Below, piece after piece: positions 1-8,077 of a DNA stretch of 64,000 bases. The stretch's first letter is position 1, and each line of letters starts with the position of its first letter. This DNA is from Veillonella caviae. GTDB lineage: Bacteria; Bacillota; Negativicutes; Veillonellales; Veillonellaceae. The notes beneath the pieces are model-generated. The model was not told the origin of the DNA. It made no database searches and saw nothing but the letters and a program-made list of their open reading frames with translations. Location: the NCBI RefSeq assembly GCF_003992125.1, contig NZ_RQUY01000011.1, forward strand, positions 1 to 64,000, read 5' to 3'. The position numbers and the translations under genes are program-made.

Positions 1-24
1 GCCTTTAGACGCTGGCCTAGCATT

Positions 25-69
25 ACGGGCTTATAGCCCGTGAGCAAACCACCCGTTTTACGGGTGGTT
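25..69. repeat. Tandem perfect hairpins, possible IS200/IS605-type element end
   Basis: Two perfect stem-loops sit side by side: 25-31 pairs with 35-41 (ACGGGCT / AGCCCGT, 3-nt loop) and 47-56 pairs with 60-69 (AACCACCCGT / ACGGGTGGTT, TTT loop). There is no U-run after them, so a simple terminator is not a good fit. From memory, a hairpin of the second type commonly closes the 3' end of IS200/IS605 (tnpB) elements in Firmicutes, so the left window edge may be the tail of such an element. That identification is inference because no tnpB coding sequence is inside the window. It could instead serve as a downstream structure for the minus-strand gene that ends at 144. Confidence 0.4.
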
Positions 70-143
70 CTGATTGTTTGTGGATAGATTTTTTACTAGT
101 CTTGTATTAGCCGTAGTATAATGTACTAATTGTTTTAGACCTA

Positions 144-929
144 TTAAAGTGTGATGGTTTCACCATCTTCAGGCACTGCTACATGGCTTTCAATGTTGGT
201 GCCTTTGATAAATTTGCGCACATCCTTACGACTTGTTGCAGTATGATTAACTGTATCCATGTGAACCGCAATGATTTTAGCCTCTGGTTTGCGTACCACC
301 ATGCGGCCAATATCTTTTGTACCCATAATAATACTATCTTCAAAGCCTAAAATTTGAGCATATCCAGTGTTCATAATAATAACGTTAGGGTCGAAGCGAA
401 GGAGGGCCTTCTCTACATCACTTGTCCAAACTGTATCGCCTACAAGGTACACAGTTGGTTCGTCTGCTGCTTCAAAAATAACGCCCATCGCATCGCCTGC
501 TAATGGTGCGAGAACTGGATTGGCATACATTTCTACAGTGCCGTGTGAGCCACCTGTTTTTCTTAATGTGATACCATTAAACTCCAGACTTTCAAAAATG
601 ATGCGTACATCGATAAAGCCTTGTGAAGTAATAAGTTCTTTGTCCGCTGTATTTTGTACAAAAATAGGAAGTGATTTTGGAATAGAATTGATTGCCGTAT
701 CATCCCAATGATCAAGGTGTGTATGTGTAACTATTACTGCTGTTACATCGTTTAATAGCTCATCCATTGATACAGGCAAATCAATTATAGGCATTCTTTG
801 CTGGTAGTTAAATGTTCCTTCAAAGCCAGGATAAGTATCTTTTGGTGCTAAGAATGGATCAATAAGAAATGTTGTGTTTTTTATTGTTAATTTTCCCGTT
901 GCATTTCGAATGTGAGTATATTGTGTCAT
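144..929 (-). CDS. MBL-fold metallo-hydrolase (UlaG-like)
   Basis: A 261-residue cytoplasmic protein of the metallo-beta-lactamase superfamily. The signature HxHxDH is visible as THTHLDHWDD around residues 68-77. It is followed by a later metal histidine (GGSHGT), the bridging aspartate (GDTVWT) and a distal histidine (AVHMDTVNH), so the full dinuclear metal site appears intact. The N-terminal layout (FLIDPFL, then VTHTHLDH) resembles UlaG-like lactonases and other small hydrolases; the substrate cannot be named from sequence. It is divergent from the TetR regulator at 1091, and such pairs are often regulator and target, which is inference here. The start has a purine-rich site (reverse complement of tctcctta) a few bases upstream. 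Confidence 0.8.
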   Translation of the reverse strand: MTQYTHIRNATGKLTIKNTTFLIDPFLAPKDTYPGFEGTFNYQQRMPIIDLPVSMDELLNDVTAVIVTHTHLDHWDDTAINSIPKSLPIFVQNTADKELITSQGFIDVRIIFESLEFNGITLRKTGGSHGTVEMYANPVLAPLAGDAMGVIFEAADEPTVYLVGDTVWTSDVEKALLRFDPNVIIMNTGYAQILGFEDSIIMGTKDIGRMVVRKPEAKIIAVHMDTVNHTATSRKDVRKFIKGTNIESHVAVPEDGETITL

Positions 930-1051
930 AGTTATCTCCTTAATTGAATTATTATTGATTTAATTGAATAGATTATTATTTGTAATCTCTAGAATTAGTG
1001 TACCTTGTTTTGTTATACTAGTCTCAACAATAATTAACACTCTGTTTATTA

Positions 1052-1078
1052 ATAGACATATTGTATAAAAGTGTCTAT
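1052..1078. promoter_or_regulatory. Inverted repeat upstream of tetR-type gene, candidate operator
   Basis: ATAGACA at 1052-1058 and TGTCTAT at 1072-1078 form a perfect 7-bp inverted repeat around a 13-bp AT-rich centre. It ends 12 bases before the regulator start codon, overlapping its leader and probably the -10 region (TATAAA lies inside). Its position and symmetry fit an autoregulatory TetR operator in the divergent intergenic region; binding is inferred. Confidence 0.45.
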
Positions 1079-1090
1079 ATTGGAGGTTTT

Positions 1091-1690
1091 ATGATAACTC
1101 GAAAAGAAATGACACGTATGTTGTTAAAAGAAGGGGTGCTTAGTTGTTTAAAGAACCATTCTTTTGAGTCTATAACAGTAACATTGTTGTGTAAAACGTC
1201 AGGTATAACTCGTTCTACTTTTTATTTACACTATAGTAATATCATGGAGATTGTTGATGATTTAGTGGATGATGCAATCGCTTATTCAAAGCCAGGAATG
1301 GTAGATAACAACAATTTACAAACTATAGCTAACACCTTATCAGCTGCTTCTAATTCTGTTTCGTTGAGAGAAGCATACGATTCTATTTTTGATAGACTGC
1401 CATTGTGCCAGCGTATAATACGACATAAAAAGTATTTACCTTTATTTTTGGATGAACAAATTTCAGAGTATGTATTAAAACGCATTATACAGTGTGAAAA
1501 GGATCGACAAGGGCTCGTTATGGCAGAAGCGCTTGGGGTTTCATTTGATGTGGGCGTATCTATTTTTTTATTTTTAGTACACGGACTATATGCCGTTAAT
1601 AAACAATATAAGTGGTCTCAGAGTGATCAGTGGTTAGAAGCTCAGCGTATTATTTTCGAATTTGCTTATCGTGGGTTACAAAGTAAATAG
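1091..1690 (+). CDS. TetR/AcrR family transcriptional regulator
   Basis: A 199-residue protein with an N-terminal TetR-type helix-turn-helix. The segment SFESITVTLLCKTSGIT followed by RSTFYLHYSN (about residues 24-50) is the classic TetR DNA-binding pattern, including the F-Y-x-H/Y-F-like element before the ligand domain. The rest is a helical effector domain with no recognisable ligand signature, ending in a hydrophobic helix (FLFLVHGLYAV). The start at 1091 is preceded by GGAGG with a 5-base gap, so the longer frame with ATG at 1061 is not favoured. It is divergent from the MBL-fold hydrolase gene and has a 7-bp inverted repeat in its leader, so local autoregulation and control of the hydrolase is a reasonable guess. 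Confidence 0.8.
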   Translation: MITRKEMTRMLLKEGVLSCLKNHSFESITVTLLCKTSGITRSTFYLHYSNIMEIVDDLVDDAIAYSKPGMVDNNNLQTIANTLSAASNSVSLREAYDSIFDRLPLCQRIIRHKKYLPLFLDEQISEYVLKRIIQCEKDRQGLVMAEALGVSFDVGVSIFLFLVHGLYAVNKQYKWSQSDQWLEAQRIIFEFAYRGLQSK

Positions 1691-1730
1691 TATGTATACT
1701 CATGTATTTTTATATCTTATAATTTTGCTT

Positions 1731-2878
1731 AATTGTAGAATGAAATTGAACAACTAAAAAATCCATAGTGAACCTTGTGTTATGATTTAAGTGACCAAAC
1801 ATAATCTAACCGAGGTAATCACTATGGACTACAATAATCATAACACGACATTACGCATAAACAAACACTTAAACTTCGAAGAACGATTTTATTTAGAAAA
1901 TAGAATTGTTCTAGGAGATAGTATTACTGCAATTTCACGTGCACTGGGTCGTTCTAGAACAACTATTTATACAGAATTAAAACGCGGTACTGTAATTCAA
2001 ATTCGACAAGGTACATCTCAACTTGTATATTTAGCTGATTCTGGACAGGCAACCTATGAAAGACAACGTATGGGCTCCTTTAATACCATGAGAGTTGGTG
2101 CTATAGAATCTTTTATAAATTGGATTGAAAGCAAAGTTCTAAATGATCATTGGTCCTTTGATGCTGCTGTTGGATATGCTAAACATAAGGGTTTGTTTGT
2201 GCTAAAACTTTATATAACTATCTTCACAAAGGTGTATTAGGTATAAAAGCAATTGATTTACCATTGGTAGTACGGCGTTCCCAACGAAAATCTATTTCTA
2301 GAAAACATAAGCGAGAACTTGGTAAATCCATAGAACTTCGTGATCCTAAGATTGAAACGCGCGAGGAATTCGGGCATTGGGAATTAGATACCGTCAGTGG
2401 AACAAAAGATAAGACAGACCATGTTTTAATCTCTTTACTTGAGCGTAAAAGCAGATTGTATGTGGCTTTACGATGACCATCAGCACGGGCTACTGATGTA
2501 AAAGAAACACTGCATACATGGTTAAATACGTTTAAAGATGTTAATCTAGCCTGCTTATGTAAAACAATAACTGCAGATAACGGTTTAGAGTTTTCAGAGA
2601 TATCTGATTTAGAAAATGAAACTTTGTCTATTTATTTTGCTCGACCTTATTCTGCTTGGGAACGTGGGTCGAACGAACGGCATAATGGTTTACTTCGTAG
2701 ATGTATACCGAAAGGAATGCCAATAAAAGCCGTTTCAGAGGAAACAATTCAACGAACACTTCAATGGTGTAATAATTTGCCACGCAAGCTTCTAAATTAT
2801 AGAACCCCTTTGGATGTTTTTCTTGAAGAAGTTAATAGAATTGTAGATTTGGATACTGTTCAATTTCATATTGCAATT
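1731..2878 (+). mobile_element. Decayed IS30-family insertion sequence
   Basis: Imperfect terminal inverted repeats of about 22 bp bound the element. The left end at 1731-1752 and the reverse complement of the right end at 2857-2878 agree at 19 of 22 positions, including an exact 12-13-base inner block (ATGAAATTGAACA). The right repeat overlaps the last codons of the transposase. The roughly 1.15 kb length and a single transposase of IS30 type fit that family. The transposase is interrupted by one frameshift and one stop, so the copy cannot move by itself. No clear target-site duplication was found beyond the repeats. Confidence 0.7.
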
Positions 2879-2881
2879 TAA
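1824..2881 (+). pseudogene. IS30-family transposase, broken
   Basis: The reading frame is in three pieces. The first (from ATG 1824 to a stop at 2240) holds the IS30 N-terminal helix-turn-helix (LNFEERFYLENRI, then SITAISRALGRSRTTIY). The frame then changes near 2190-2205, and the downstream frame continues with the catalytic domain: first Asp in FGHWELDTV, second Asp in TADNGLEF and the Glu in GSNERHNG. An in-frame TGA at 2474-2476 splits this second part, after which coding resumes without a shift. All three DDE residues remain, so the damage looks recent: a small deletion plus one point mutation. Programmed frameshifting is unlikely, since IS30 transposases are normally one uninterrupted frame. 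Confidence 0.8.
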
Positions 2882-2977
2882 GAAATATTTAATTTATATG
2901 ATGTGGGAATTGTTTATCTTCATTTTAAAGGGACATAGACTCCTATATAAGAACCAACTCTATGATAATATTTCTCA

Positions 2978-3006
2978 TTGACTTATATTCACCAATCATG
3001 TACTAT
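2978..3006 (+). promoter_or_regulatory. Promoter for the first cbiK
   Basis: TTGACT at 2978-2983, a 17-bp spacer and TACTAT at 3001-3006 make a good sigma-70/sigma-A type promoter about 75 bases upstream of the first cobaltochelatase gene. No cobalamin-riboswitch-like conserved box was seen between it and the start codon. Confidence 0.55.
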
Positions 3007-3081
3007 TAATACATAGTAATTGATAGTAATTTTCATTTAAATGAAGATTATTTCATATAGGTTGGTATATGGAGGTCACAT

Positions 3082-3963
3082 ATGAAAGGTATTATTATTG
3101 CATCTTTTGGATCCATTTATAAAGAAGCTGTTAATACGTCTATTGGCGTAATAGAATCTAAAGTACGCACATTGTATAGTAATATGGAAGTGCGCCGCGT
3201 ATTTTTGTCCGATGCATTGGTGGATAAATGGAATGATAAATATGATGAGCATATTTCTTCTTTTACAGAAGTCATGCAAGAGTTTAATCGCATGGGTATT
3301 GATGAAGTGTACATTCAACCGATTACATTAGTGGCGGATCAATGTTATCAACAAATGCGTAAACAAGCACTTAAATTTTTACACAGCAGTGAGTATGGCT
3401 TCACTCAAATTAGCATTGGTAAACCACTGTTAACATCTCTTGGTATTAAAAATTATGCTGATGATTACGAGGCAACCTTAGATGGTATTTTACGCCATGT
3501 AAATACGAAAGCGTTGAATAAATCCATCATCTTAATGGCGAATGGTCAAAATCAATTGGAGTTTTCCACATTGCAATTAAAAGCTATGTATGGAGCTGCA
3601 CCGAATGTAGCGGTATTTACTACTAATGGATTTCCTACGTTTAAACAAGCTCTTACCTTAGTAGACCGAATGGGGCACCAAGATGTGTTAGTTGTACCAT
3701 TGGCATTGATTGGTTCTGCTCATTTGATGGATTATCTAGGCGGTGAACGATCTGATTCTATTTACGCATTACTTGCCGAAGAAGGTTATAATGTAGATAT
3801 TTGGAATGAAGGCCTCGGTGAAAACCCATATGTGCAAGACTTATTCTTGAAACACTTAGGTCAAGCAGTGCGCATGTCTGATCGCAAACGTAATTCACGA
3901 GCTGAATCAGTACAGCCAATGATGACATCTTCTCGTATGGAAGTTCAAAGTATGATTTCCTAA
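3082..3963 (+). CDS. CbiK-like protein with degenerate metal site
   Basis: A 293-residue protein of the CbiK (class II sirohydrochlorin cobaltochelatase) family: it opens MKGIIIASFGS and ends with the family's GLGENPYVQDLF block. CbiK enzymes bind the metal with a His, a Glu and a second His. Here the first position, normally in a GHG motif, reads ANG (Asn154), and the Glu position reads Thr (about 180). Only the second His (SAH, His214) remains. The gene next door keeps all three. It starts behind GGAGG at 3082 with its own promoter. It may be an inactive or repurposed paralogue (metal carrier, regulatory partner or a different tetrapyrrole substrate); plain cobaltochelatase activity is doubtful. 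Confidence 0.7.
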   Translation: MKGIIIASFGSIYKEAVNTSIGVIESKVRTLYSNMEVRRVFLSDALVDKWNDKYDEHISSFTEVMQEFNRMGIDEVYIQPITLVADQCYQQMRKQALKFLHSSEYGFTQISIGKPLLTSLGIKNYADDYEATLDGILRHVNTKALNKSIILMANGQNQLEFSTLQLKAMYGAAPNVAVFTTNGFPTFKQALTLVDRMGHQDVLVVPLALIGSAHLMDYLGGERSDSIYALLAEEGYNVDIWNEGLGENPYVQDLFLKHLGQAVRMSDRKRNSRAESVQPMMTSSRMEVQSMIS

Positions 3964-4043
3964 TTTATATAGAATACTGTCATAGCTCATGTATGACGGA
4001 TAATATCTTGCTCATATCTACACATTTTCATAACTCTCCTTGT

Positions 4044-4073
4044 GAAACATCCGCTCTTCGGGGCGGATGTTTC
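4044..4073 (+). terminator. Perfect 11-bp hairpin between the two cbiK genes
   Basis: GAAACATCCGC at 4044-4054 pairs exactly with 4063-4073 around an 8-nt loop. It lacks a U-tract, so it may be a weak or Rho-assisted terminator or an mRNA stabiliser rather than a standard intrinsic terminator. The remainder of the 3964-4252 interval holds only a possible promoter (TATAAT at 4159-4164). Confidence 0.45.
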
Positions 4074-4252
4074 GTCACGTATAGATTGGAGTTGTATCAC
4101 TAAAGAAAGCTGAAATAATCATAAGTGAAATTAAGATTTATAGTCTATGAAAAATTGTTATAATAGCTTTTATCATACGTGGGGTGGTATCCTCATCGAT
4201 GTATGACTATGGTATGATGAGTATTAGATTGATTTATCATAAGGAGATATAT

Positions 4253-5107
4253 ATGAAACAAGCTATTTTAGTTGTTGCTTTTGGTTCCACTGTGGACACG
4301 GCTCGGGAATATCATATTGATACAGTGGTATCGCGTATTGCTGAGAAATTCCCTGATTACGAAGTGCGATTAGCATTTTCATCCCGCATTATCGTGAAAA
4401 GATTGCGTGACCGTGGTATCCATATTCTTACAGAGCAAGGTGCATTGGAATCTCTTATCGCTGAAGGATATACGCACGTTTATGTACAACCATTACATTT
4501 TACTGGTGGTGAAGAATTTGATAAATTAAAACGAAATATTCTCGCTCATGAAGGGGAAGGTCAATTACAAGTACTTCGTGTAGGTCGACCATTGGTATAT
4601 TACATAGGGCAAGAGGAACATCCCAATGATTACCAAATTCTCATCGATAAATTTATAAAACCATTAAACATTTCTAAAGATGATGGATTGTTGTTTGTCG
4701 GCCATGGTGGTTTGAGCTCTGGCAATTCTAGCTATGGTTATTTGCAATATCAATTGATTCGTAACGGTCTAGGTCATGTTCGTGTAGCTACCTTGGAAAA
4801 TGCACCCTATGTAGAGGATGTAGCTTTGCCATGGGAATGGATGGATGGTAAACGGCCTAATAAGATTTATGTACATCCATTGTTACTCGTATTGGGAGAC
4901 CATGCGCAGAATGACTTGTTCGGTGATGAGGAGGACAGTGTTATTAATGTACTTCAAGATGGTGGTTATGATGTAGAGGCTATGCATCAAGCACTTGGTG
5001 AGTATACTTCTATACAAGATATTTTCTGTCAACATGTACAAGATTGTATTGATGATATATATGGCAAACGCAGTCATCATCGTCCTGAGATTCCTACTGT
5101 GAAATAA
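4253..5107 (+). CDS. cbiK: Sirohydrochlorin cobaltochelatase, CbiK type
   Basis: A 284-residue chelatase that inserts Co(II) into sirohydrochlorin early in the anaerobic cobalamin pathway. It begins MKQAILVVAFGS. Expected metal ligands are visible: His151 in VGHGG, Glu182 in ATLENAP and His217 in LGDHAQNDL, with the acidic GGEEFDK segment near residue 86. It is a diverged tandem paralogue of the upstream gene, which lacks the first two ligands. ATG 4253 follows AAGGAG at good spacing, whereas an upstream GTG in the same frame (4184) has no such site. The next gene, cbiL, acts on the cobalt-containing product, consistent with this copy being the working enzyme. No signal peptide is seen, so it is cytoplasmic, unlike the periplasmic CbiK of Desulfovibrio. 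Confidence 0.85.
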   Translation: MKQAILVVAFGSTVDTAREYHIDTVVSRIAEKFPDYEVRLAFSSRIIVKRLRDRGIHILTEQGALESLIAEGYTHVYVQPLHFTGGEEFDKLKRNILAHEGEGQLQVLRVGRPLVYYIGQEEHPNDYQILIDKFIKPLNISKDDGLLFVGHGGLSSGNSSYGYLQYQLIRNGLGHVRVATLENAPYVEDVALPWEWMDGKRPNKIYVHPLLLVLGDHAQNDLFGDEEDSVINVLQDGGYDVEAMHQALGEYTSIQDIFCQHVQDCIDDIYGKRSHHRPEIPTVK

Positions 5108-5216
5108 TATATCTACGTACCTATAATGTACACAATGTATGAGGTTTTTCGTGAAGCGATGATGCATAGAATTGGTGAATACTTTCACAATTTGCAAGAC
5201 TGTAAAGGAAATTCCT

Positions 5217-5245
5217 TTGTATATAGTGCATAAATTAGGTATAAT
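5217..5245 (+). promoter_or_regulatory. Promoter for cbiL
   Basis: TTGTAT at 5217-5222, 17 bp, then TATAAT at 5240-5245, about 40 bases upstream of the cbiL start codon. The short palindrome AAAGGAA/TTCCTTT overlaps its -35 side. Confidence 0.5.
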
Positions 5246-5285
5246 AAATGTGTTTGAACATATACTAATAGATAGGAGAATCACC

Positions 5286-5993
5286 ATGAAAGGTAAATTA
5301 TATGGCATTGGCGTAGGCCCTGGGGATCCAGAATTAATGACTGTGAAAGCTGCACGTATTGTGGGCGAAGCAGATATTATTATTACCCCTAAAACTGAAA
5401 AAAAAGATGGTTCTGTAGCATTGGATATTGCGAAACCATATATTCAAGAGCATACAGAAATTGTACCTGTTGTATTCCCAATGGTTCTCAATGAAGAAAC
5501 ACAAGCAGAAGGTTGGAAAGAAGCGCAACAAATTATCGTATCCTATTTGGAGCAAGGTAAAAATGTTGTATTTCTTACCTTAGGGGATCCAATGTTTTAC
5601 AGTACATACATGTATGTGTACCGCCTTATTGAAAATACAGGGTATGAAATTGAAACAATTCCGGGCATCACTGCATTCTGTGCTATTGGCTCTCATCTTG
5701 GTTATCCAATTGTAGAAAAAGAGGAAGTATTGGCTATTGTACCTGCTACGGCACCAAAGGAAAAAATCGATGCTGTTCTCGCTGTAGCTGATGATGCGGT
5801 TATCATGAAAGTATATAAAAACTTTGATGAAGTGCAAGAAACATTGGTAAAACATGATATGGCTGATGATGCAGTAATGATTAGCCGTGTAGGTTTGCCT
5901 GATGAGCAAGTATTTGTAGGCCTTGATAATATGCCGAAAGATACAAAATTAAACTATTTATCTACTATCTTAGCAAAACGCAAGGATCGCTAA
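5286..5993 (+). CDS. cbiL: Cobalt-factor II C20-methyltransferase (CbiL/CobI)
   Basis: A 235-residue SAM-dependent tetrapyrrole methylase that transfers a methyl group to C-20 of the corrin precursor. The family's N-terminal glycine-rich stretch GIGVGPGDPELMTVKA is present (residues 6-21), then the second SAM-binding motif TLGDPMFYSTYMY and the GITAFCAIGSHLGYP segment typical of CbiL/CobI. The length matches the family. ATG 5286 follows AGGAG with six bases between, so the longer frame from 5172 is rejected. It lies after the cobaltochelatases with its own promoter. The other corrin-ring genes (cbiC, D, E, F, G, H, J, T) are not in the window and must be elsewhere if the pathway is complete. 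Confidence 0.88.
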   Translation: MKGKLYGIGVGPGDPELMTVKAARIVGEADIIITPKTEKKDGSVALDIAKPYIQEHTEIVPVVFPMVLNEETQAEGWKEAQQIIVSYLEQGKNVVFLTLGDPMFYSTYMYVYRLIENTGYEIETIPGITAFCAIGSHLGYPIVEKEEVLAIVPATAPKEKIDAVLAVADDAVIMKVYKNFDEVQETLVKHDMADDAVMISRVGLPDEQVFVGLDNMPKDTKLNYLSTILAKRKDR

Positions 5994-6080
5994 TGGTAAT
6001 GTCTATATAGGCTAACAACGCTTTTATATAGAGTTTATATTAGATATACAGATTCTCTTTATGAGTAAGAGGTAATACAT

Positions 6081-7460
6081 ATGAAAACTGTACCCATTCC
6101 ACGGGTTGTTATTGCTGGTACAAATTCCGGCGTAGGTAAAACTACTATCGTTGCGGGGTTACTCGCAGCGTATCATGCTAGTGGTCATGGGGTGCAATCC
6201 TTTAAAGTGGGCCCGGATTATATTGATCCGGGCTTTCATAAAATTGCATCCGGCCGTGATAGTTATAATTTAGATACCTGGCTAGTACCACCTAGTAAAA
6301 TGCCAAATTTCTTTGCTTCTATGGCACATGACGCAGATCTTGCTATTATTGAAGGCGTGATGGGACTCTATGATGGCGGTCGCGAAGGCGTGAGCAGTAC
6401 AGCACAGATTGCGAAACAATTGGGAGCCCCAGTGATTCTTGTCATTGATTGTAAGGCTATGGGTGAAAGTGCCGCTGCTATTGCTCTTGGTTTCCGTGAT
6501 TATGATAAGGACGTCGATTTTAGAGGGGTTATACTTAATCGCCTTGGTTCTGATAATCATGAACGAATGGTGCGTGATGGGATGGCAAAAATTGGGATTC
6601 CTGTATTAGGTGCTATTCGTCGTGATGATCGCATGCATTCTCCTGAACGCCATCTGGGGTTGACACCTGTTACAGAAATTGATCCTACTGAGGCTATTGC
6701 TACTATTCGCGGTGCTGTAGAAAAAATGGTTGATTTAGATGCTCTTTATGAAGTGGTTGTCAGTGCAGAACCTATGGCTATTTATAATGACACAACTCAT
6801 GCAGGTGAAAGTAAACGAGCTAAAATTGGTGTTGCTTATGATGAGGCGTTTTCCTTTTACTATCCAGCCAGCCTTGCTGCGTTAGAAGCGGAGGGGGCAG
6901 AACTCGTTTATTTTAGTCCTTTACAAGACAAGTCTATACCTGATGTAGATGGTCTCGTATTTGGTGGTGGTTTTCCAGAAATGTTCTTAGAACAGCTGTC
7001 AGCTAACATTTCCATGAAAGAATCCATTGTAAATGCAAACAAACGACATATGCCGATTTACGCGGAGTGTGGGGGCCTCATGTATTTGTGTGAACAAATC
7101 CACGATTTTGAAGGCTGTGCGTATGATACGGTTGGAGTTGTTCCTGCTAATTGCATTATGCAGCAAAGCTTACAAAAGGTAGGCTATGTAACGGCGGTAG
7201 CAAAACGAGATACCTTACTGGGTCCTGTGAATACATCTTTACGAGGTCATGAATTCCATTTTTCCACTATGGAGCCAACTATTGAGGCGTTCCCGTGGGC
7301 ATTCCATTTAGAAGGGGGCCGCAAACCACAATCCTATGATGGTGGTTACGCTACCGATAATGTTTTGGCGTCCTATTTACACCTAAATTTTGCAGGATCT
7401 CAAGAAGGGGCACGCCATTTCGTGGACCGCTGTGAAGTATATAAAAACGGACAAAAATAA
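6081..7460 (+). CDS. cbiA: Cobyrinate a,c-diamide synthase
   Basis: A 459-residue two-domain enzyme that amidates the a and c carboxylates of cobyrinate using ATP and glutamine. The N-terminal synthetase domain has the P-loop GTNSGVGKTT (about 13-22) and the GVMGLYDGG segment. The C-terminal class I glutamine amidotransferase domain starts near residue 245 (KIGVAYDEAFSFYY) and carries the nucleophilic Cys in YAECGGLMYL. Length and order match CbiA/CobB. It is followed after 35 bases by the corrinoid adenosyltransferase gene, so the two late steps, diamide formation and cobalt adenosylation, are probably co-transcribed. Confidence 0.92.
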   Translation: MKTVPIPRVVIAGTNSGVGKTTIVAGLLAAYHASGHGVQSFKVGPDYIDPGFHKIASGRDSYNLDTWLVPPSKMPNFFASMAHDADLAIIEGVMGLYDGGREGVSSTAQIAKQLGAPVILVIDCKAMGESAAAIALGFRDYDKDVDFRGVILNRLGSDNHERMVRDGMAKIGIPVLGAIRRDDRMHSPERHLGLTPVTEIDPTEAIATIRGAVEKMVDLDALYEVVVSAEPMAIYNDTTHAGESKRAKIGVAYDEAFSFYYPASLAALEAEGAELVYFSPLQDKSIPDVDGLVFGGGFPEMFLEQLSANISMKESIVNANKRHMPIYAECGGLMYLCEQIHDFEGCAYDTVGVVPANCIMQQSLQKVGYVTAVAKRDTLLGPVNTSLRGHEFHFSTMEPTIEAFPWAFHLEGGRKPQSYDGGYATDNVLASYLHLNFAGSQEGARHFVDRCEVYKNGQK

Positions 7461-7495
7461 TATTCTTTTTGCACCGTATGAGGGGAGAAGTAGAC

Positions 7496-8038
7496 ATGAG
7501 TGAACGTGGATTAATTCTTGTAAATACTGGTAATGGTAAAGGTAAAACCACAGCAGCCCTCGGTGTTGTTTTACGTGCTGTTGGACAAGGATTAAAGGTT
7601 TTGATTCTACAATTTATCAAAAGTGGCAATGGCTATGGCGAATTAGAAGGCTTAAAACGTTTAGGCGATGCAGTAACCATAAAATCTATGGGGAAAGGCT
7701 TTATCTACTATAAACGGGATGAAGTAAGCCCAGAAGAACTAAAAAAACACAAAACCGCTGCTCAAGAAGCGTGGCAAACCCTAGTGGACGAAGTTAACTC
7801 CGACAAATGGGACCTCATCGTCATGGACGAAATCAACAACGCCATCAATTACAATCTTATCTCCGTCGACGAAGTAGTTCATATGCTTCGGAATAAACCA
7901 AAACGATTACACCTCATCCTTACAGGGCGTTATGCTAAACCAGAAATCATCGACTTAGCCGACACCGTTACCGAAATGAATGTAGTAAAACACGCTTACC
8001 AGAACGGTATTAAGGCGGCAAAAGGAATTGAGTTTTAA
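7496..8038 (+). CDS. cobO: Cob(I)yrinic acid a,c-diamide adenosyltransferase
   Basis: A 180-residue CobA/CobO/BtuR-family ATP:corrinoid adenosyltransferase, which attaches the 5'-deoxyadenosyl group to reduced cobalt. The unusual P-loop TGNGKGKTTAA lies at residues 11-21. WDLIVMDEINNAI is the acidic Walker-B-like segment, and LTGR plus the A-D-T-V-T-E-M motif near the C-terminus are family hallmarks. The Arg/Lys-rich N-terminal extension of some CobA proteins is absent. ATG 7496 follows GAGGGGAG; an upstream TTG at 7469 lacks a good site. It pairs functionally with cbiA upstream. The gene closes the cobalamin cluster, and 277 non-coding bases with an inverted-repeat element follow. Confidence 0.9.
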   Translation: MSERGLILVNTGNGKGKTTAALGVVLRAVGQGLKVLILQFIKSGNGYGELEGLKRLGDAVTIKSMGKGFIYYKRDEVSPEELKKHKTAAQEAWQTLVDEVNSDKWDLIVMDEINNAINYNLISVDEVVHMLRNKPKRLHLILTGRYAKPEIIDLADTVTEMNVVKHAYQNGIKAAKGIEF

Positions 8039-8077
8039 CCGTAAGATTTTCCTGTAAGTGCCATCAAAGGAATTCCA

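Noticed and set aside
367-711. Plus-strand open frame inside the MBL-fold gene
   Set aside because: It is an antisense shadow of the hydrolase gene with no start signal and no protein features.
1824-2881. Programmed frameshift in the transposase
   Set aside because: IS30 transposases are normally one frame, and an additional in-frame TGA is present; decay explains both.
2882-3081. Cobalamin riboswitch upstream of the first cbiK
   Set aside because: No conserved B12-box-like core was visible here or at 3964-4252; only a standard promoter was found.
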